Assembly (NCBI RefSeq): GCF_020731285.1
Contig: NZ_JAJFOW010000006.1
Location: 1 to 64,000, forward strand
DNA: 64,000 nucleotides
Direction of reading: 5' to 3'
Origin: Cohnella baijiui
Lineage (GTDB): Bacteria > Bacillota > Bacilli > Paenibacillales > Paenibacillaceae
A program made the position numbers and the translations under genes. This document shows positions 25,026 through 34,860 of the stretch, in pieces. Below the pieces are notes generated by a model that was not told where the DNA came from, did not search any database, and saw only the letters and a list, made by a program, of their open reading frames with translations. Numbering within the stretch: the stretch's first letter is position 1; every line of letters begins with the position of its first letter.

Positions 25026-25604
25026 TTAATGAGATGAATCATTCTCAGTGTCCAACCGACTCCGTTCTTGCTCCCATTCTTCCTTCAACAAGCCCATTTG
25101 CAGGACGTCCGCGTACCGTCCATGGCGATACAGCTTTTGCCTCAACCGCCCTTCCTCCCGGAAGCCGCACTTCAAGTAGCTGCGGATCGCCCGCTCGTTG
25201 AAGTCGTACACCTCCAGCTCCAGTCGGTTCAGATTGAGTTCGAGAAACGAATACGCGGCGAGCAGCCGCATCGCTTCGGTGCCGAAGCCCCGGCCGCAGT
25301 TGTCCGGCGAGCCGATGACGATCCCGATCCGGCCGACGCGGTTTTTCCAATCGATGGCGTCGAGGCCGATTTGACCGAGATACAGCTCGGTCGCGGCTTC
25401 CGCGATGACAAAGCTGCGGCTGTCCGCTTTCTGATCCATCATCGCGTCCAGAAATTCCTCGGTCGACTCCAACGTGTGGGGGTACAGGAAAATGTCCGAC
25501 AAAAAAGAGACGATCGATTCGTCGTTGACCCATCTGCGGATCGGCACGAGATCCTCCGGGCGGTATTCGCGCAGCCTGACGCGTTCGCCGACGATGTGCG
25601 GCAT
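25026..25604 (-). CDS. GNAT acetyltransferase, RimJ/RimL type
   Basis: 192-aa N-acetyltransferase. The N-terminus VRLREYRPEDLVPIRRWVND is typical of RimJ/L-like enzymes; the acetyl-CoA loop is NCGRGFGTEAMRLL; ERAIRSYLKCGFREEGRLRQ is the C-terminal signature. The substrate is unknown. The ATG overlaps the 3' end of the HD gene by a few nt and has AAAGGAGG upstream, so the two are co-translated. Confidence 0.88.
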   Translation of the reverse strand: MPHIVGERVRLREYRPEDLVPIRRWVNDESIVSFLSDIFLYPHTLESTEEFLDAMMDQKADSRSFVIAEAATELYLGQIGLDAIDWKNRVGRIGIVIGSPDNCGRGFGTEAMRLLAAYSFLELNLNRLELEVYDFNERAIRSYLKCGFREEGRLRQKLYRHGRYADVLQMGLLKEEWEQERSRLDTENDSSH

Positions 25605-25607
25605 GGC

Positions 25608-26219
25608 CTACTCCTCCTTTAGGTAACCCCGTTCGACCGACTGGCGAAGCATGTCCGTCGCAAACGTCCAGAGCGGCGGACATGCTTCCTCTAGGACGCG
25701 GAGCCGCGCGACGGCTTGGGAGAGCGTCACGCCGTTCAGCTTCCAGCTATGGCCGTCGGTGTGGAAGTTGTGCAGCATCGGCTGCAGCCGGTCCAGCGCC
25801 GCCGCATAGCGCGCTTCGGCCGTTTCGCCTTCTTCGAACTCCTGCCAAAGCGCGCGCCATTCGAGCGCCTGGTCTTCGGGCAGCAACCCGAACAGTCGCG
25901 TCGCGGCCGCTTCCTCCCGCTCGGCTTTGTCCTGATAGCCGATGGTATCGTAGGCGAACGTATCGCCGGCATCGATCTCCACCAGGTCGTGGATGAGCAG
26001 CATGCGGATGACTCTTCCGAGCTCGGGCTTCGGATCGGGCGCGTGCTCGTGCAAGATTGCGGCGTAAAGGGCGATGTGCCACGAATGCTCCGCATCGTTC
26101 TCCCGGCGGCTGCCGTCCACAATCAGGGTTCGCCTCAGCACCTGCTTCAGCCGGTCGATCTCGAGCAGAAAGCTCAATTGCCGCTGCAAGCGAACATCTC
26201 CGGCTACGTTGTCGGACAT
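25608..26219 (-). CDS. HD-domain phosphohydrolase (YfbR/HDDC2-like)
   Basis: 203-aa HD hydrolase: metal ligands in RRENDAEHSWHIALYAA (His), MLLIHDLVEIDAGDT (His-Asp) and a later Asp in AALDRLQP. Overall length and motif spacing match YfbR/HDDC2 5'-nucleotidases. Such enzymes act on deoxynucleoside monophosphates. The ATG follows TAGGAG. It starts 26 nt after gluQ. Confidence 0.88.
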   Translation of the reverse strand: MSDNVAGDVRLQRQLSFLLEIDRLKQVLRRTLIVDGSRRENDAEHSWHIALYAAILHEHAPDPKPELGRVIRMLLIHDLVEIDAGDTFAYDTIGYQDKAEREEAAATRLFGLLPEDQALEWRALWQEFEEGETAEARYAAALDRLQPMLHNFHTDGHSWKLNGVTLSQAVARLRVLEEACPPLWTFATDMLRQSVERGYLKEE

Positions 26220-26244
26220 CGTATTCCACTCCTACTCTCTCTAT

Positions 26245-27234
26245 TTATGATTGGCTTTCCCTTAGCGACGCCATCCAATCGCCGGGCAGACGTACGGCTT
26301 CGCGGACGACCCGGGCAAGGTCGAAGCGAGGGATGAGCTCCTGTGGCGATGCGGGCTCCGGGCGATCGGCGACGCCGACCAGCCAAGCCAGATAGCCGAC
26401 GAGCGTCCGCGGTCCGACGCCGTGATCCCGCAAGCCCGAGAGGGTGACGGACCCGTGACGCTTGGACAATCGGCCGCCGTCGGACCCGAGCAGCAGCGGC
26501 GCGTGAGCGAAACGCGGCGGCTTTGCGCCCAGCGCCTCGTACAGCGCGAGCTGGCGCGGCGTCGAATCGAGCAGATCCCAGCCCCGCAGCACGTCGGTCA
26601 CGCCCATGGCGATGTCGTCGACGACGACGGCGAGTTGGTAGCCGACGATGCCGTCCGCCCGCTTGATGACGAAGTCCCCGCCCGCGCCCGGCGGAAAGGC
26701 GACGTGCCCGGCGATCCCGTCGTCGAATGCCCATGGCCGGTCCGGCGGGAGCGCAAAACGCTGCGACGGCGTCTTGCGGGCCGCCCGCTCCTCCCGCTCG
26801 GCGCGCGTCAAGCGCCGGCACGCGCCGGCATAGGCCGGGCCTTCGGAAGATAGCCCGTGCGGCGCGCTCGACGCCGAGAGCAGGTCCGCCCGGCTGCAGA
26901 AGCACGGATACAGCAGCCCCTTCGCGTCCAGCGCCGCGAGCGCCGCTTCGTAGCGCGAAAGCCGTTCGCTTTGCGCGTAAGGACCGGCGGCGCCGCCGAT
27001 ATCCGGCCCCTCGTCCCAGTCCAGACCGAGCCAGCGCAGCTCGTCCAGGATCGCGTCGGCGGCTTCGGGCTTGCAGCGCGGCTTGTCCAGATCTTCCATG
27101 CGCAGCACCATCGTCCCGCCTCGGGCGCGGATCTGGAGCCAGGCGAGCAGCGCCGTCGCCGCGTTGCCCAGATGAAGCCGACCGGACGGCGTCGGCGCGA
27201 ACCGTCCGCGGATCGGCGTAGAGTCCGGCAGCAT
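26245..27234 (-). CDS. gluQ: Glutamyl-Q tRNA(Asp) synthetase
   Basis: 329-aa truncated glutamyl-tRNA synthetase paralogue. HIGH-like SGRLHLGNAATALLAW, KMSKS-like LSKRHGSVTL, zinc ligands in YPCFCSRADL and YAGACRRL, and no anticodon-binding domain. The enzyme attaches glutamate to queuosine in tRNA(Asp). The length and absence of the C-terminal domain distinguish it from GltX. AAAGGAG precedes the ATG. Confidence 0.93.
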   Translation of the reverse strand: MLPDSTPIRGRFAPTPSGRLHLGNAATALLAWLQIRARGGTMVLRMEDLDKPRCKPEAADAILDELRWLGLDWDEGPDIGGAAGPYAQSERLSRYEAALAALDAKGLLYPCFCSRADLLSASSAPHGLSSEGPAYAGACRRLTRAEREERAARKTPSQRFALPPDRPWAFDDGIAGHVAFPPGAGGDFVIKRADGIVGYQLAVVVDDIAMGVTDVLRGWDLLDSTPRQLALYEALGAKPPRFAHAPLLLGSDGGRLSKRHGSVTLSGLRDHGVGPRTLVGYLAWLVGVADRPEPASPQELIPRFDLARVVREAVRLPGDWMASLRESQS

Positions 27235-27376
27235 GGCTTCCGTCGCTCCTTTCTTTTTTATCGCTATTGTAGCATAATTCGGTTCATATTCAGTTCATAT
27301 TGATCCGCCATGCTAAGATCATTAACCCGAGGAGCCTCGTCTGGCTCCATCCGATTCGAGCAAAAGAGGGATACGT

Positions 27377-29236
27377 ATGACCGCTCCATTCACATCATCC
27401 GCATCATCCGCTTCGCCCGCCTCCTCCGCACCCCCGTCCGGCGCGCGCGCTTCATGGCGTCCGTTCCTGGCGCTGATCCGGCAGACGCGGCCGTCCGTGC
27501 CCGTCATCGCCTGCGCGCTCGTTCTGAGCCTCGCGACGGCAGGCGCGGGACTCGTCGTCCCGATGATGACTCGGCGTCTCGTCGACGGCTTCTCCTTCAG
27601 CGACATCCGGCCGCTGCAGATCGCGTTTCTCGTCGGCGTCTTCCTGCTGCAAGCCGCATCGAGCGGCATCGCCATCTTCTTGATGAACAAAGTCGGACAG
27701 CGCGTCGTCTATCGTCTGCGCGACCGGCTTTGGGCCAAGCTTCTGCGCCTGCCGGTCTCCGAATTCGACCGCAGCCGGACCGGAGAATTGATTAGCAGGA
27801 TGACGAACGACACCGGCATCGTCCGTTCGCTCATCAGCGAGCATTTGTCGACGCTTGTCTCGAGCATCCTCTCCATCGTCGGTTCGGTCGTGCTGCTGTT
27901 CGTGCTCGACTGGCGGATGACGCTCCTGCTGCTCGTCGCCGTCCCGCTTACCGTCGGGGCGCTTGTTCCGCTCGGCCGCGCCATGATCCGGATCTCCCGC
28001 TCGATCCAGGACGAGAACGCGAGCTTCACGAACGTGCTCGCCCAAGTGCTGTCCGAGATCCGTCTCGTCAAATCTTCCGGCGCCGAGCCGCTCGAGTACG
28101 AGCGCGGCCGTGGCGGCATTCGCCGCTTGTTCCGCCTCGGCGTCAAGGAAGGCTTGGTCACCTCCATCACGGCTCCGCTCATGTCGATCGTCATCATGGC
28201 CCTGCTCGTCGTCGTCGTCGGCTACGGCGGCATGCGCGTCTCGTCGGGCGGCATCTCGACCGGAGAGCTTGTCGCCTTCGTGCTATACTTGCTCCAGATC
28301 GTCTTCCCGCTCAGTCAGCTGACCACGTTCTTCACCCAGTTTCAAAAGGCGGTCGGCGCAACGGAACGGCTGATCGACCTGCTGGGTCAACCCGAGGAGG
28401 ACTACGATTCGGGCCAACCTGTCCCGTCCGACGACCGCGAGATCCGCGTGGACGGCGTCACCTTCTCTTACGGCTACGGAGAGCCGGTGCTGCGCGACGT
28501 GTCCTTCGCGATCCCGCCAGGCAAAGTGACGGCGCTCGTCGGGCCGAGCGGCAGCGGCAAGACGACGCTGTTCGCGCTGCTGGACCGCTACTACGAGCCT
28601 GGTCGGGGGGTGATCCGCTTCGGCGGGACGCCGATCTCGGACTATCGCCTACCCGAATGGCGGAGCAGGATCGGCTACGTATCCCAGGAGAGCCCGCTCG
28701 TCTCGGGCTCCGTCCGGGACAACATCGCCTACGGACTCCAGCGCGAGATCGGCGATGAGGAGCTTCGGCGAGCCGCCGCCATGGCGAACGCGGATCGCTT
28801 CGTCGCCGAGCTGCCGGACGGCGATCGGACCGAAGTCGGCGAACGGGGCTTGAAGCTGTCCGGCGGCCAGCGACAGCGGATCGGAATCGCCCGCGCGCTG
28901 CTCCGCGATCCGCGCATCCTCATGCTCGACGAGGCGACCTCGAGCCTCGACAGCCAATCCGAGGCAGCCGTGCAGGATGCGCTTAGCCGGCTCATGCGGG
29001 GGCGTACCACCATCGTCATCGCCCATCGCCTGTCGACCGTCGTCGATGCCGACCAAATCGTTTTCCTGGACCACGGACGCGTCACCGGGATCGGAACGCA
29101 CGAGGAGCTGTACCGCGGCCACCCCCTTTACCGGCGGTTCGCGGATCAGCAATTCCGCGAGCGAGCGCCGCAGGGCGACCGGACCGGAACGGATAACGCC
29201 GCCCTACAACAGCTAACAGAGGAGAGATGGCCATGA
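27377..29236 (+). CDS. ABC exporter (BmrA/MsbA type half-transporter)
   Basis: 619-aa ABC transporter. An N-terminal 30-residue Ser/Ala/Pro-rich tail is followed by six membrane helices (residues ~45-330) and a nucleotide-binding domain with Walker A GPSGSGKTT, signature LSGGQRQRIGIA, Walker B ILMLDEATSSLD, and H-loop IVIAHRLST. It is predicted to work as a homodimer exporting lipids or drugs. Two-component genes follow, overlapping by 4 nt (ATGA), suggesting the exporter is controlled by or feeds that system. Confidence 0.93.
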   Translation: MTAPFTSSASSASPASSAPPSGARASWRPFLALIRQTRPSVPVIACALVLSLATAGAGLVVPMMTRRLVDGFSFSDIRPLQIAFLVGVFLLQAASSGIAIFLMNKVGQRVVYRLRDRLWAKLLRLPVSEFDRSRTGELISRMTNDTGIVRSLISEHLSTLVSSILSIVGSVVLLFVLDWRMTLLLLVAVPLTVGALVPLGRAMIRISRSIQDENASFTNVLAQVLSEIRLVKSSGAEPLEYERGRGGIRRLFRLGVKEGLVTSITAPLMSIVIMALLVVVVGYGGMRVSSGGISTGELVAFVLYLLQIVFPLSQLTTFFTQFQKAVGATERLIDLLGQPEEDYDSGQPVPSDDREIRVDGVTFSYGYGEPVLRDVSFAIPPGKVTALVGPSGSGKTTLFALLDRYYEPGRGVIRFGGTPISDYRLPEWRSRIGYVSQESPLVSGSVRDNIAYGLQREIGDEELRRAAAMANADRFVAELPDGDRTEVGERGLKLSGGQRQRIGIARALLRDPRILMLDEATSSLDSQSEAAVQDALSRLMRGRTTIVIAHRLSTVVDADQIVFLDHGRVTGIGTHEELYRGHPLYRRFADQQFRERAPQGDRTGTDNAALQQLTEERWP

Positions 29237-29907
29237 CCCGACTGCTTGTCGTCGACGACGACCCTCATATCCGCGAACTCGTCCGCGTGTTTCTGGCGAG
29301 CGAAGGCTTTGACGTCCGCGAGGCGTCCGACGGCGTCGAAGCGCTCGAACTAATGGCTTCCGTCCAGATCGATCTGGCGATACTCGACGTCATGATGCCG
29401 AAGATGGACGGCTGGGAGCTGTGCCGGCAAGTCCGCGAGCATTACGACATGCCGATTCTCATGCTCACCGCCAAAGGAGAAACCTCCCAAAAGGTGAAAG
29501 GATTCCAGCTCGGCACCGACGACTATCTGGTCAAGCCGTTCGAACCTGCGGAGCTCGTCGTGCGCGTCAAGGCGCTGCTCAAGCGCTACAAGATCGCCGT
29601 TTCCCAGACCGTCCAGTTCGGGAAAGTCCAAATGAACAGGCAAACCTACGATTTGTCGGCGGACGGCAGGTCGCATACGCTGCCGCTCAAGGAATTCGAA
29701 CTGCTGTTCAAGCTCGGCAGTTACCCGGGCAAAACCTTCTCGCGCGAGCAGTTGATCGAGCAAATCTGGGGCTACGACTACGAAGGGGACGAGAGAACCG
29801 TTGACGTCCATATCCGCAGGCTGCGCGAGCGGTTCCCCGAAGACGAATACGGGTTCCGCATTACGACGATCCGCGGGCTCGGCTACCGTTTGGAGGGATT
29901 GGCATGA
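29233..29907 (+). CDS. OmpR/PhoB-type response regulator
   Basis: 224-aa regulator: receiver domain (LLVVDDDPHIRELV; phospho-acceptor Asp in LAILDVMMPKMDG; Lys in DDYLVKPFEPAEL), then a winged-helix OmpR domain (VDVHIRRLRERFPEDEYGFR). ATG 29233 chosen because it overlaps the exporter stop (ATGA) and has AGGAG 8 nt upstream. The kinase gene downstream overlaps its stop. Confidence 0.95.
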   Translation: MTRLLVVDDDPHIRELVRVFLASEGFDVREASDGVEALELMASVQIDLAILDVMMPKMDGWELCRQVREHYDMPILMLTAKGETSQKVKGFQLGTDDYLVKPFEPAELVVRVKALLKRYKIAVSQTVQFGKVQMNRQTYDLSADGRSHTLPLKEFELLFKLGSYPGKTFSREQLIEQIWGYDYEGDERTVDVHIRRLRERFPEDEYGFRITTIRGLGYRLEGLA

Positions 29908-31445
29908 GCGGCCGGCATCGCGGACCGGGCGACCGTCCCGGCGGCAGAGGCGGACCTGCCGACCGTCACGGCGGCAGAGGCGGACCGTTCGGCGTCCGGC
30001 GTCCGCCCGAAGACGCGCCAGTTGAAGGTCGGCCGGATCCAGACCGCGCCTCGCGCGGCAGAGGACTGCCGCACGGCAGGGAGTGGCCGCCCCACCGCCC
30101 CGAAGCGCAGCGCGGCTTGCCGTCGGATCGCCCGCCGATAGCTCCCCCGCCGCCCGGCCAGCCCCCTTTCGCGCCCCCGCCGCCGAGCCAGCCTCCTTTC
30201 GCGCCCCCGCCTCCGGCGGGCCGCCCGCCGGAGGATCGAAACCTGCTCCGCGAGCGCCAGCAGCGCCTGCACCCGGAATTCGGCCGCGGCCGCAAGCCGA
30301 CCTGGCGTCAGCGCCTCGCCTTGCGGCGCGAGCGGGAGCTCCTCGAGCGGCACCAGCGGGGCGAGCATCCGTACGGTTATCAGCCGAAGTGGTGGCAGAT
30401 CGCGTTCGGCATGGCCGCTTTCTTGGCGGGATTCTCGATTCTATGGGCACTCGCCCATCTGATCATGCGGATCATCAATCGACTGTGGACGATGCCGATC
30501 GCCTTCCGCGAATACGCGACGCTGCTGCTCGCCTTTTTCCTGTTCGGCTCGACGATTACGATCGCCCGTCTCTTCTTCAGGCCCGAACGGCGGGTGATTC
30601 AGGTCATGTCCACGATCATCGACGCGATGCAGCGGATGGCGAAGGGCGACTTCAACATCAACGTAGAGGTGCATCCGCGCTTTGCCGGCGAATTTTACGC
30701 CATCGTGCAAAACCTGAACCGCATGGCCGCCGAGCTCGGCCAGATCGAGCAAATGCGCCAGGAGTTCATTTCCAACGTCTCTCACGAATTCCAGTCGCCG
30801 CTTACGTCGATCAAAGGCTTCACCCAAGCGCTTCAACAGGGCCAGGTCAGCGAGGAGACGCGCAAATACTACCTCAAAATCATCGAAACGGAGAGCGAAC
30901 GGCTCTCCAGGCTTAGCGACAACCTGCTGAAGCTGACCTCGCTCGAGTCGAAGCACCATCCGTTTCAACCGAAGCCGTTCCGTCTCGACCGTCAGATCCG
31001 CCTCGTCGTCCTCTCCTGCGAGCCGCAATGGGTGGACAAACGAATCGAGATGGACATCAGCTTGAGCGAAACTGTTATCGATGCCGATGAAGAGCTGCTC
31101 AATCAAGTGTGGATCAACCTGCTCGGCAACAGCATCAAATTTACGCCGGAAGGCGGCACGATCAAGATCGAACTGACCGCAAGCGACGAGGAAGCCCGGA
31201 TCGTCTTCACCGACTCGGGCATCGGCATCGCGGCCGAAGACCTGCCCCATCTGTTCGAGCGGTTCTACAAAGCCGACAAATCGCGCAATCGGACTTCCGG
31301 GGGCAGCGGCCTCGGACTGTCGATCGTTCACAAGATCGTAGACATGCATCGGGGCGGCATCGACGTCGAGAGCACGCCCGGAGATGGAACGTCGTTTGTA
31401 GTCACCTTGCCCCGCCGTCAACCGCAAGAAGAAGCGGACTGCTGA
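29904..31445 (+). CDS. Sensor histidine kinase with long Gly/Arg/Pro-rich cytoplasmic N-terminus
   Basis: 513 aa. Residues 1-150 are unusual: GGRGGPADRHGGRGG-type and APPPPGQPPFAPPPPSQPPF-type low-complexity repeats. Membrane helices lie at about 163-186 and 205-223 with only a short loop, then HAMP, HisKA with His294 (NVSHEFQSPLTSIKG) and HATPase (NLLGNSIKFTPEGG, DSGIGI, GGSGLGLSIVHKI). A very short extracytoplasmic loop is typical of intramembrane-sensing kinases linked to ABC transporters. ATG overlaps the regulator stop. Confidence 0.92.
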   Translation: MSGRHRGPGDRPGGRGGPADRHGGRGGPFGVRRPPEDAPVEGRPDPDRASRGRGLPHGREWPPHRPEAQRGLPSDRPPIAPPPPGQPPFAPPPPSQPPFAPPPPAGRPPEDRNLLRERQQRLHPEFGRGRKPTWRQRLALRRERELLERHQRGEHPYGYQPKWWQIAFGMAAFLAGFSILWALAHLIMRIINRLWTMPIAFREYATLLLAFFLFGSTITIARLFFRPERRVIQVMSTIIDAMQRMAKGDFNINVEVHPRFAGEFYAIVQNLNRMAAELGQIEQMRQEFISNVSHEFQSPLTSIKGFTQALQQGQVSEETRKYYLKIIETESERLSRLSDNLLKLTSLESKHHPFQPKPFRLDRQIRLVVLSCEPQWVDKRIEMDISLSETVIDADEELLNQVWINLLGNSIKFTPEGGTIKIELTASDEEARIVFTDSGIGIAAEDLPHLFERFYKADKSRNRTSGGSGLGLSIVHKIVDMHRGGIDVESTPGDGTSFVVTLPRRQPQEEADC

Positions 31446-31469
31446 TCGCAGTCCGCTTCCTTTTTTTGA
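31431..31469 (+). terminator. Terminator of the exporter/two-component operon
   Basis: AAGCGGACTGC / GCAGTCCGCTT stem with a 5-nt loop followed by CCTTTTTTT; the kinase stop codon lies in the hairpin. Confidence 0.85.
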
Positions 31470-31481
31470 ACGCAGCCAGAA

Positions 31482-31502
31482 AAAACCCTCCTAAACGGAG
31501 GG
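31482..31502 (-). terminator. Terminator of the LuxR-type gene
   Basis: CCCTCC / GGAGGG stem with 5-nt loop. On the leftward strand it is followed by TTTTTT, and it overlaps the end of the gene. Confidence 0.75.
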
Positions 31503-31802
31503 TAGCAGGATTTGCATCGCGTGTTTGAAAAACAGGGAAATGAGTCCCCGGGCAGAGCTGGTCCCGGTCTTGCGCATCATGAACGCCAGATGGTTTTTGA
31601 GCGTCTTCGGGGAAATGAACAGCATGCTGGCGATATCGTCGTTACGCTTGCCTTCCAGGACGAGGATCTTCATGACCTGCGTCTCCCGAGTCGTGAGCTT
31701 GTACCGTTTGGCAAAAGAGACGAAGATCGGGCTCAGCATCGTCTGGGATACTTCCTTCGATTGGGCCGGATAAGCTCCGGAAAGCTTGTCGAGTGAGATC
31801 AC
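31491..31802 (-). CDS. Small LuxR-type HTH protein
   Basis: 103-aa protein that is little more than a LuxR/FixJ helix-turn-helix: YKLTTRETQVMKILVLEGKR and NDDIASMLFISPKTLKNHLA. A receiver or signal domain is absent. The start is taken as GTG 31802, 9 nt after AAGGAGGG; the ATG seven codons upstream sits on the ribosome site. It could be a stand-alone regulator of the GerE type or a truncated response regulator. It is divergent from the hybrid kinase gene. Confidence 0.8.
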   Translation of the reverse strand: MISLDKLSGAYPAQSKEVSQTMLSPIFVSFAKRYKLTTRETQVMKILVLEGKRNDDIASMLFISPKTLKNHLAFMMRKTGTSSARGLISLFFKHAMQILLPSV

Positions 31803-32260
31803 GACACCTATCCCTCCTTCCATCCGTGATCCGACCGTCGGCTGTGCCGCGACGTGTCGTGCGGTTCAGCGTTTCGTTCCTTCGGTCATGGCATGATCTT
31901 TCTCTACGTGTATCTGTGCGACGCCGCGGCTCGTTCCGCGGCGAGATGATAGCTGGATGAACCGTCTCGCAACTCCGCGGCCAGGCCGACGAAGCGTTTT
32001 GGCCGTTGTCCTTCATCGTCTGAACGTTCATAGGACCGAGATCGCCTTGGCGCGATCATCGCCGTCCGTTTGGCGGTGAGCGTCGCGGCAGCTGCCTCTC
32101 ATCCTTCCCGTTCATCCATTAATTTCCTCTCCATCATTCGCCCCCGATCGCTGTTGCTATCAATGATCTTCCGTTATCATATAGGACATCCGTTAAATCT
32201 TTTGCTTATGAAATTATTTTGCGATTGTTAGTTTCTCTCACAATTTCCTGGAGGATTTGC
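31803..32260. other. Divergent intergenic region without a gene
   Basis: About 460 nt between the LuxR-type gene and the hybrid kinase. I see no gene, strong hairpin or clear operator; the only open frames are antisense shadows. Both promoters must lie here. Confidence 0.5.
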
Positions 32261-34840
32261 ATGACGCGTTCACTTCGCATTACAATGATGGCGATTCTTG
32301 TGCCTGTGACTACCTTGTCGACCCTCATCCTTGGACGCGAGATCGGACGTCTTTGCTTGCGAGGCCATCCGTTTGGCATCTTGGGGGTTGCAATCGCCTT
32401 CACGGTGGCGGTCGAAGCGGTGTTCGCATCGCTTTTGTTCCGGTATCTGCTTCGTACGACGTACCCGCTGGAGTCGAGGCTTCGCAGTCTCGAGCAGACC
32501 GGTTCGCGGATATCCGACATCGTCGAATCCGCGCAGGATCTTATCCTCTCCTTCGACGATCAAGGGCGCATTTTCTATATGAACCGGGCCGGACTTCGCA
32601 TGCTCGACATCCCGGCTTTGGACGAGCCCTATCGGGAGCTGCGGCGCTATTTTTCGGCGGACGATGGCGATGCGCTGAACGAAGGTGTCCGAATTGCCGC
32701 CGAACGCGGGCACTGGACTCGGGCGATGACGCTCTCGACCAGCGGCGGGCGCACGTTTCCCGCTTCGATCACCATGGTGTCCCATGGCACCGAAGGACCG
32801 GAAATCTATTACTCGGCCATCGGCCGCGACATTTCCGAGCAGGCGCTGATCGAAGAGAGCCTCCGGCGATCGATGGAGCAAGCGGACCGGATTCATCGGG
32901 AGAAAAGCCAATTCCTCGCGTGGGCCGGCCACGAGATCCGCACGCCGCTGCATGCCGCAATCGGGCTGCTGCGTCTGATCGACCGCGGCGAGATGTCCCC
33001 GCTCCATCGGGAATACGTGGATCAGGTCGAGATGACGAGCCGGCAACTGCTGCAGACGCTAAACGCGATGCTTGACCTGTCGCGGCTGGAGGCGGATATC
33101 CCGACGGTCGAGACGCAGTCGTTTCCGTTCGACGAATGGATGCTGAAGCTGGAGCGGACGATGCGCCTGCTGCTCGGGACGAAGCCGCTCGACTTGCGCA
33201 TCCGGATCGATCCCGGCATTCCCGAGCTGCTCGTCGGAGACGCTTGCCTGCTGGAGCAGGCGATCACCAATCTCGTCGGCAACGCCGTCAAGTTCACCTC
33301 GCGCGGCATGATCGAGCTGACGATCTCCCTCGAGGAAGACACGGGAGACCGGTCCGTGCTCTCCTTCGAGGTTCGGGACACCGGCATCGGCATGACCGAA
33401 GAGCAGCTGCGGTGGCTGTACAAGCCGTACTGGCAGGCCGATCCCGCGATCGCCCGCGAATTCGGCGGAACCGGGCTCGGACTTGTCATTACCAAAAAAA
33501 TCGTGGAGCGAATTGGGGGAACGTTGACGGAATCCAGTATGCCCGGCGTCGGCACGACTTTCCGCATCACGATGCCGTTCGCGCGCGACGAAGCTGCGAC
33601 GGAGCTGCCTCCGCTTCCCTGCAGCGTCTTATACATCCATCACGAGGAGAGCGTTCGGGCGCAGATGGTGACCCTGCTCTCCTCCTTCTGCGAAGCGTCC
33701 TGCGCGACCGGGTGGGAGGACGTGTTCGCCACACCTGGCAAGGAAAGCGTCTGCGACTGGATTCTGGTCGATCTGGACGCGCGGGATGCGCGGGGCATCG
33801 ACGCTTGGCAGCGGTGGAAGCGGGCTGCCGACGATCGCGGCATTTCGCTTGTCGCCTACGCGAACATGCACGATCGTCAGAGGCTGTACCGGCTGGCGGA
33901 CCCGCTGCAGCCGGACGCCATCCTCCTGAAGCCGGCCGGCAAGCTGAGCCTGTATCGGGAATTTCTGAAGCGGAAACCGCCGCATCGGCATCTTCCCGAC
34001 TGCCTGCCGGACGCCGTCCCTCCTGCGGATTCGGATGCGATCGCGTTAGTCGGAAACGTGCTGCTCGTCGAGGACCATGAGATCAACCGGATGGTCGCGA
34101 GGCGCATGCTGGAAAACCTTGGCTGCAAGGTCGACGTCGCGGCGTCCGGCACGATCGCGCTTCGGCGGCTCGCCAACGAAAGCTACGATCTGATCCTCAT
34201 GGATCTCCATATGCCCGACTTCGACGGCGTGGCTACCGCGCAGGAGATTCGCCGGAATCCGGCGCTCGAAGCGATCCCCATCGTGGTTTTGACGGCGGAC
34301 ACGACGCTCCTGCAGCATCGGCGCTGCTATGATGCGGGCATTCAGGAAGTATGCCTGAAGCCTTACGAACCGTCTCGGCTGCGTTGTATCCTGCACCGCT
34401 GGCTGCCGGCTGGCGGTCAAGCGGATCAGCCGACGAAACAAGAAGAAGCCGGCGCGTGGCCCCCCGAACTCCCCGGCATGCACGCTTCGCAAGCGATCGC
34501 TCGCCTGGAAGGCAACGTCGTCTTCTATGCGAGAATGCTGGACAAATTCCGCACGCGGCACCGGGACGTCGCCCGCGAGCTGGCCGACGAGCTCGCCCGC
34601 GAAGATTGGCCGTCCGCACGGCGACGTCTTCACTCGCTTCGCGGCGCGGCGAGCCATTTGTCGCTTTACGGCGTTTACGAAGCAGCGACGGCGCTGGAGA
34701 TGCTGCTCGCGGGGGAAAATCCCGAGCCGCCGTCTCCGTCGCCGGAGAAGCAGTTGTCCCAATTGTCGAATCAACTCGAAACTGCGTTCCGTTCGATCGC
34801 GAATTTTGAAGAAAGTGTTAGGTTTTTTCATCATTCTTGA
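32261..34840 (+). CDS. Hybrid sensor kinase: 2 TM, PAS, kinase, pseudo-receiver, receiver, HPt
   Basis: 859 aa. Two N-terminal membrane helices (to about residue 65), a PAS domain (~80-195), HisKA with His224 (WAGHEIRTPLHAAIG), HATPase (NLVGNAVKFTSRG; GGTGLGLVITKKI), a receiver-like domain (~455-565) with degenerate acidic pocket, a full receiver with Asp648 (LILMDLHMPDFDG), and an HPt domain with His791 (RLHSLRGAASHL). This is a phosphorelay kinase like LuxQ/BvgS-type enzymes. ATG 32261 has TGGAGG upstream. The output is probably the adjacent regulator. Confidence 0.92.
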   Translation: MTRSLRITMMAILVPVTTLSTLILGREIGRLCLRGHPFGILGVAIAFTVAVEAVFASLLFRYLLRTTYPLESRLRSLEQTGSRISDIVESAQDLILSFDDQGRIFYMNRAGLRMLDIPALDEPYRELRRYFSADDGDALNEGVRIAAERGHWTRAMTLSTSGGRTFPASITMVSHGTEGPEIYYSAIGRDISEQALIEESLRRSMEQADRIHREKSQFLAWAGHEIRTPLHAAIGLLRLIDRGEMSPLHREYVDQVEMTSRQLLQTLNAMLDLSRLEADIPTVETQSFPFDEWMLKLERTMRLLLGTKPLDLRIRIDPGIPELLVGDACLLEQAITNLVGNAVKFTSRGMIELTISLEEDTGDRSVLSFEVRDTGIGMTEEQLRWLYKPYWQADPAIAREFGGTGLGLVITKKIVERIGGTLTESSMPGVGTTFRITMPFARDEAATELPPLPCSVLYIHHEESVRAQMVTLLSSFCEASCATGWEDVFATPGKESVCDWILVDLDARDARGIDAWQRWKRAADDRGISLVAYANMHDRQRLYRLADPLQPDAILLKPAGKLSLYREFLKRKPPHRHLPDCLPDAVPPADSDAIALVGNVLLVEDHEINRMVARRMLENLGCKVDVAASGTIALRRLANESYDLILMDLHMPDFDGVATAQEIRRNPALEAIPIVVLTADTTLLQHRRCYDAGIQEVCLKPYEPSRLRCILHRWLPAGGQADQPTKQEEAGAWPPELPGMHASQAIARLEGNVVFYARMLDKFRTRHRDVARELADELAREDWPSARRRLHSLRGAASHLSLYGVYEAATALEMLLAGENPEPPSPSPEKQLSQLSNQLETAFRSIANFEESVRFFHHS

Positions 34841-34860
34841 AATGTAGGTGGAGAGAGTCC

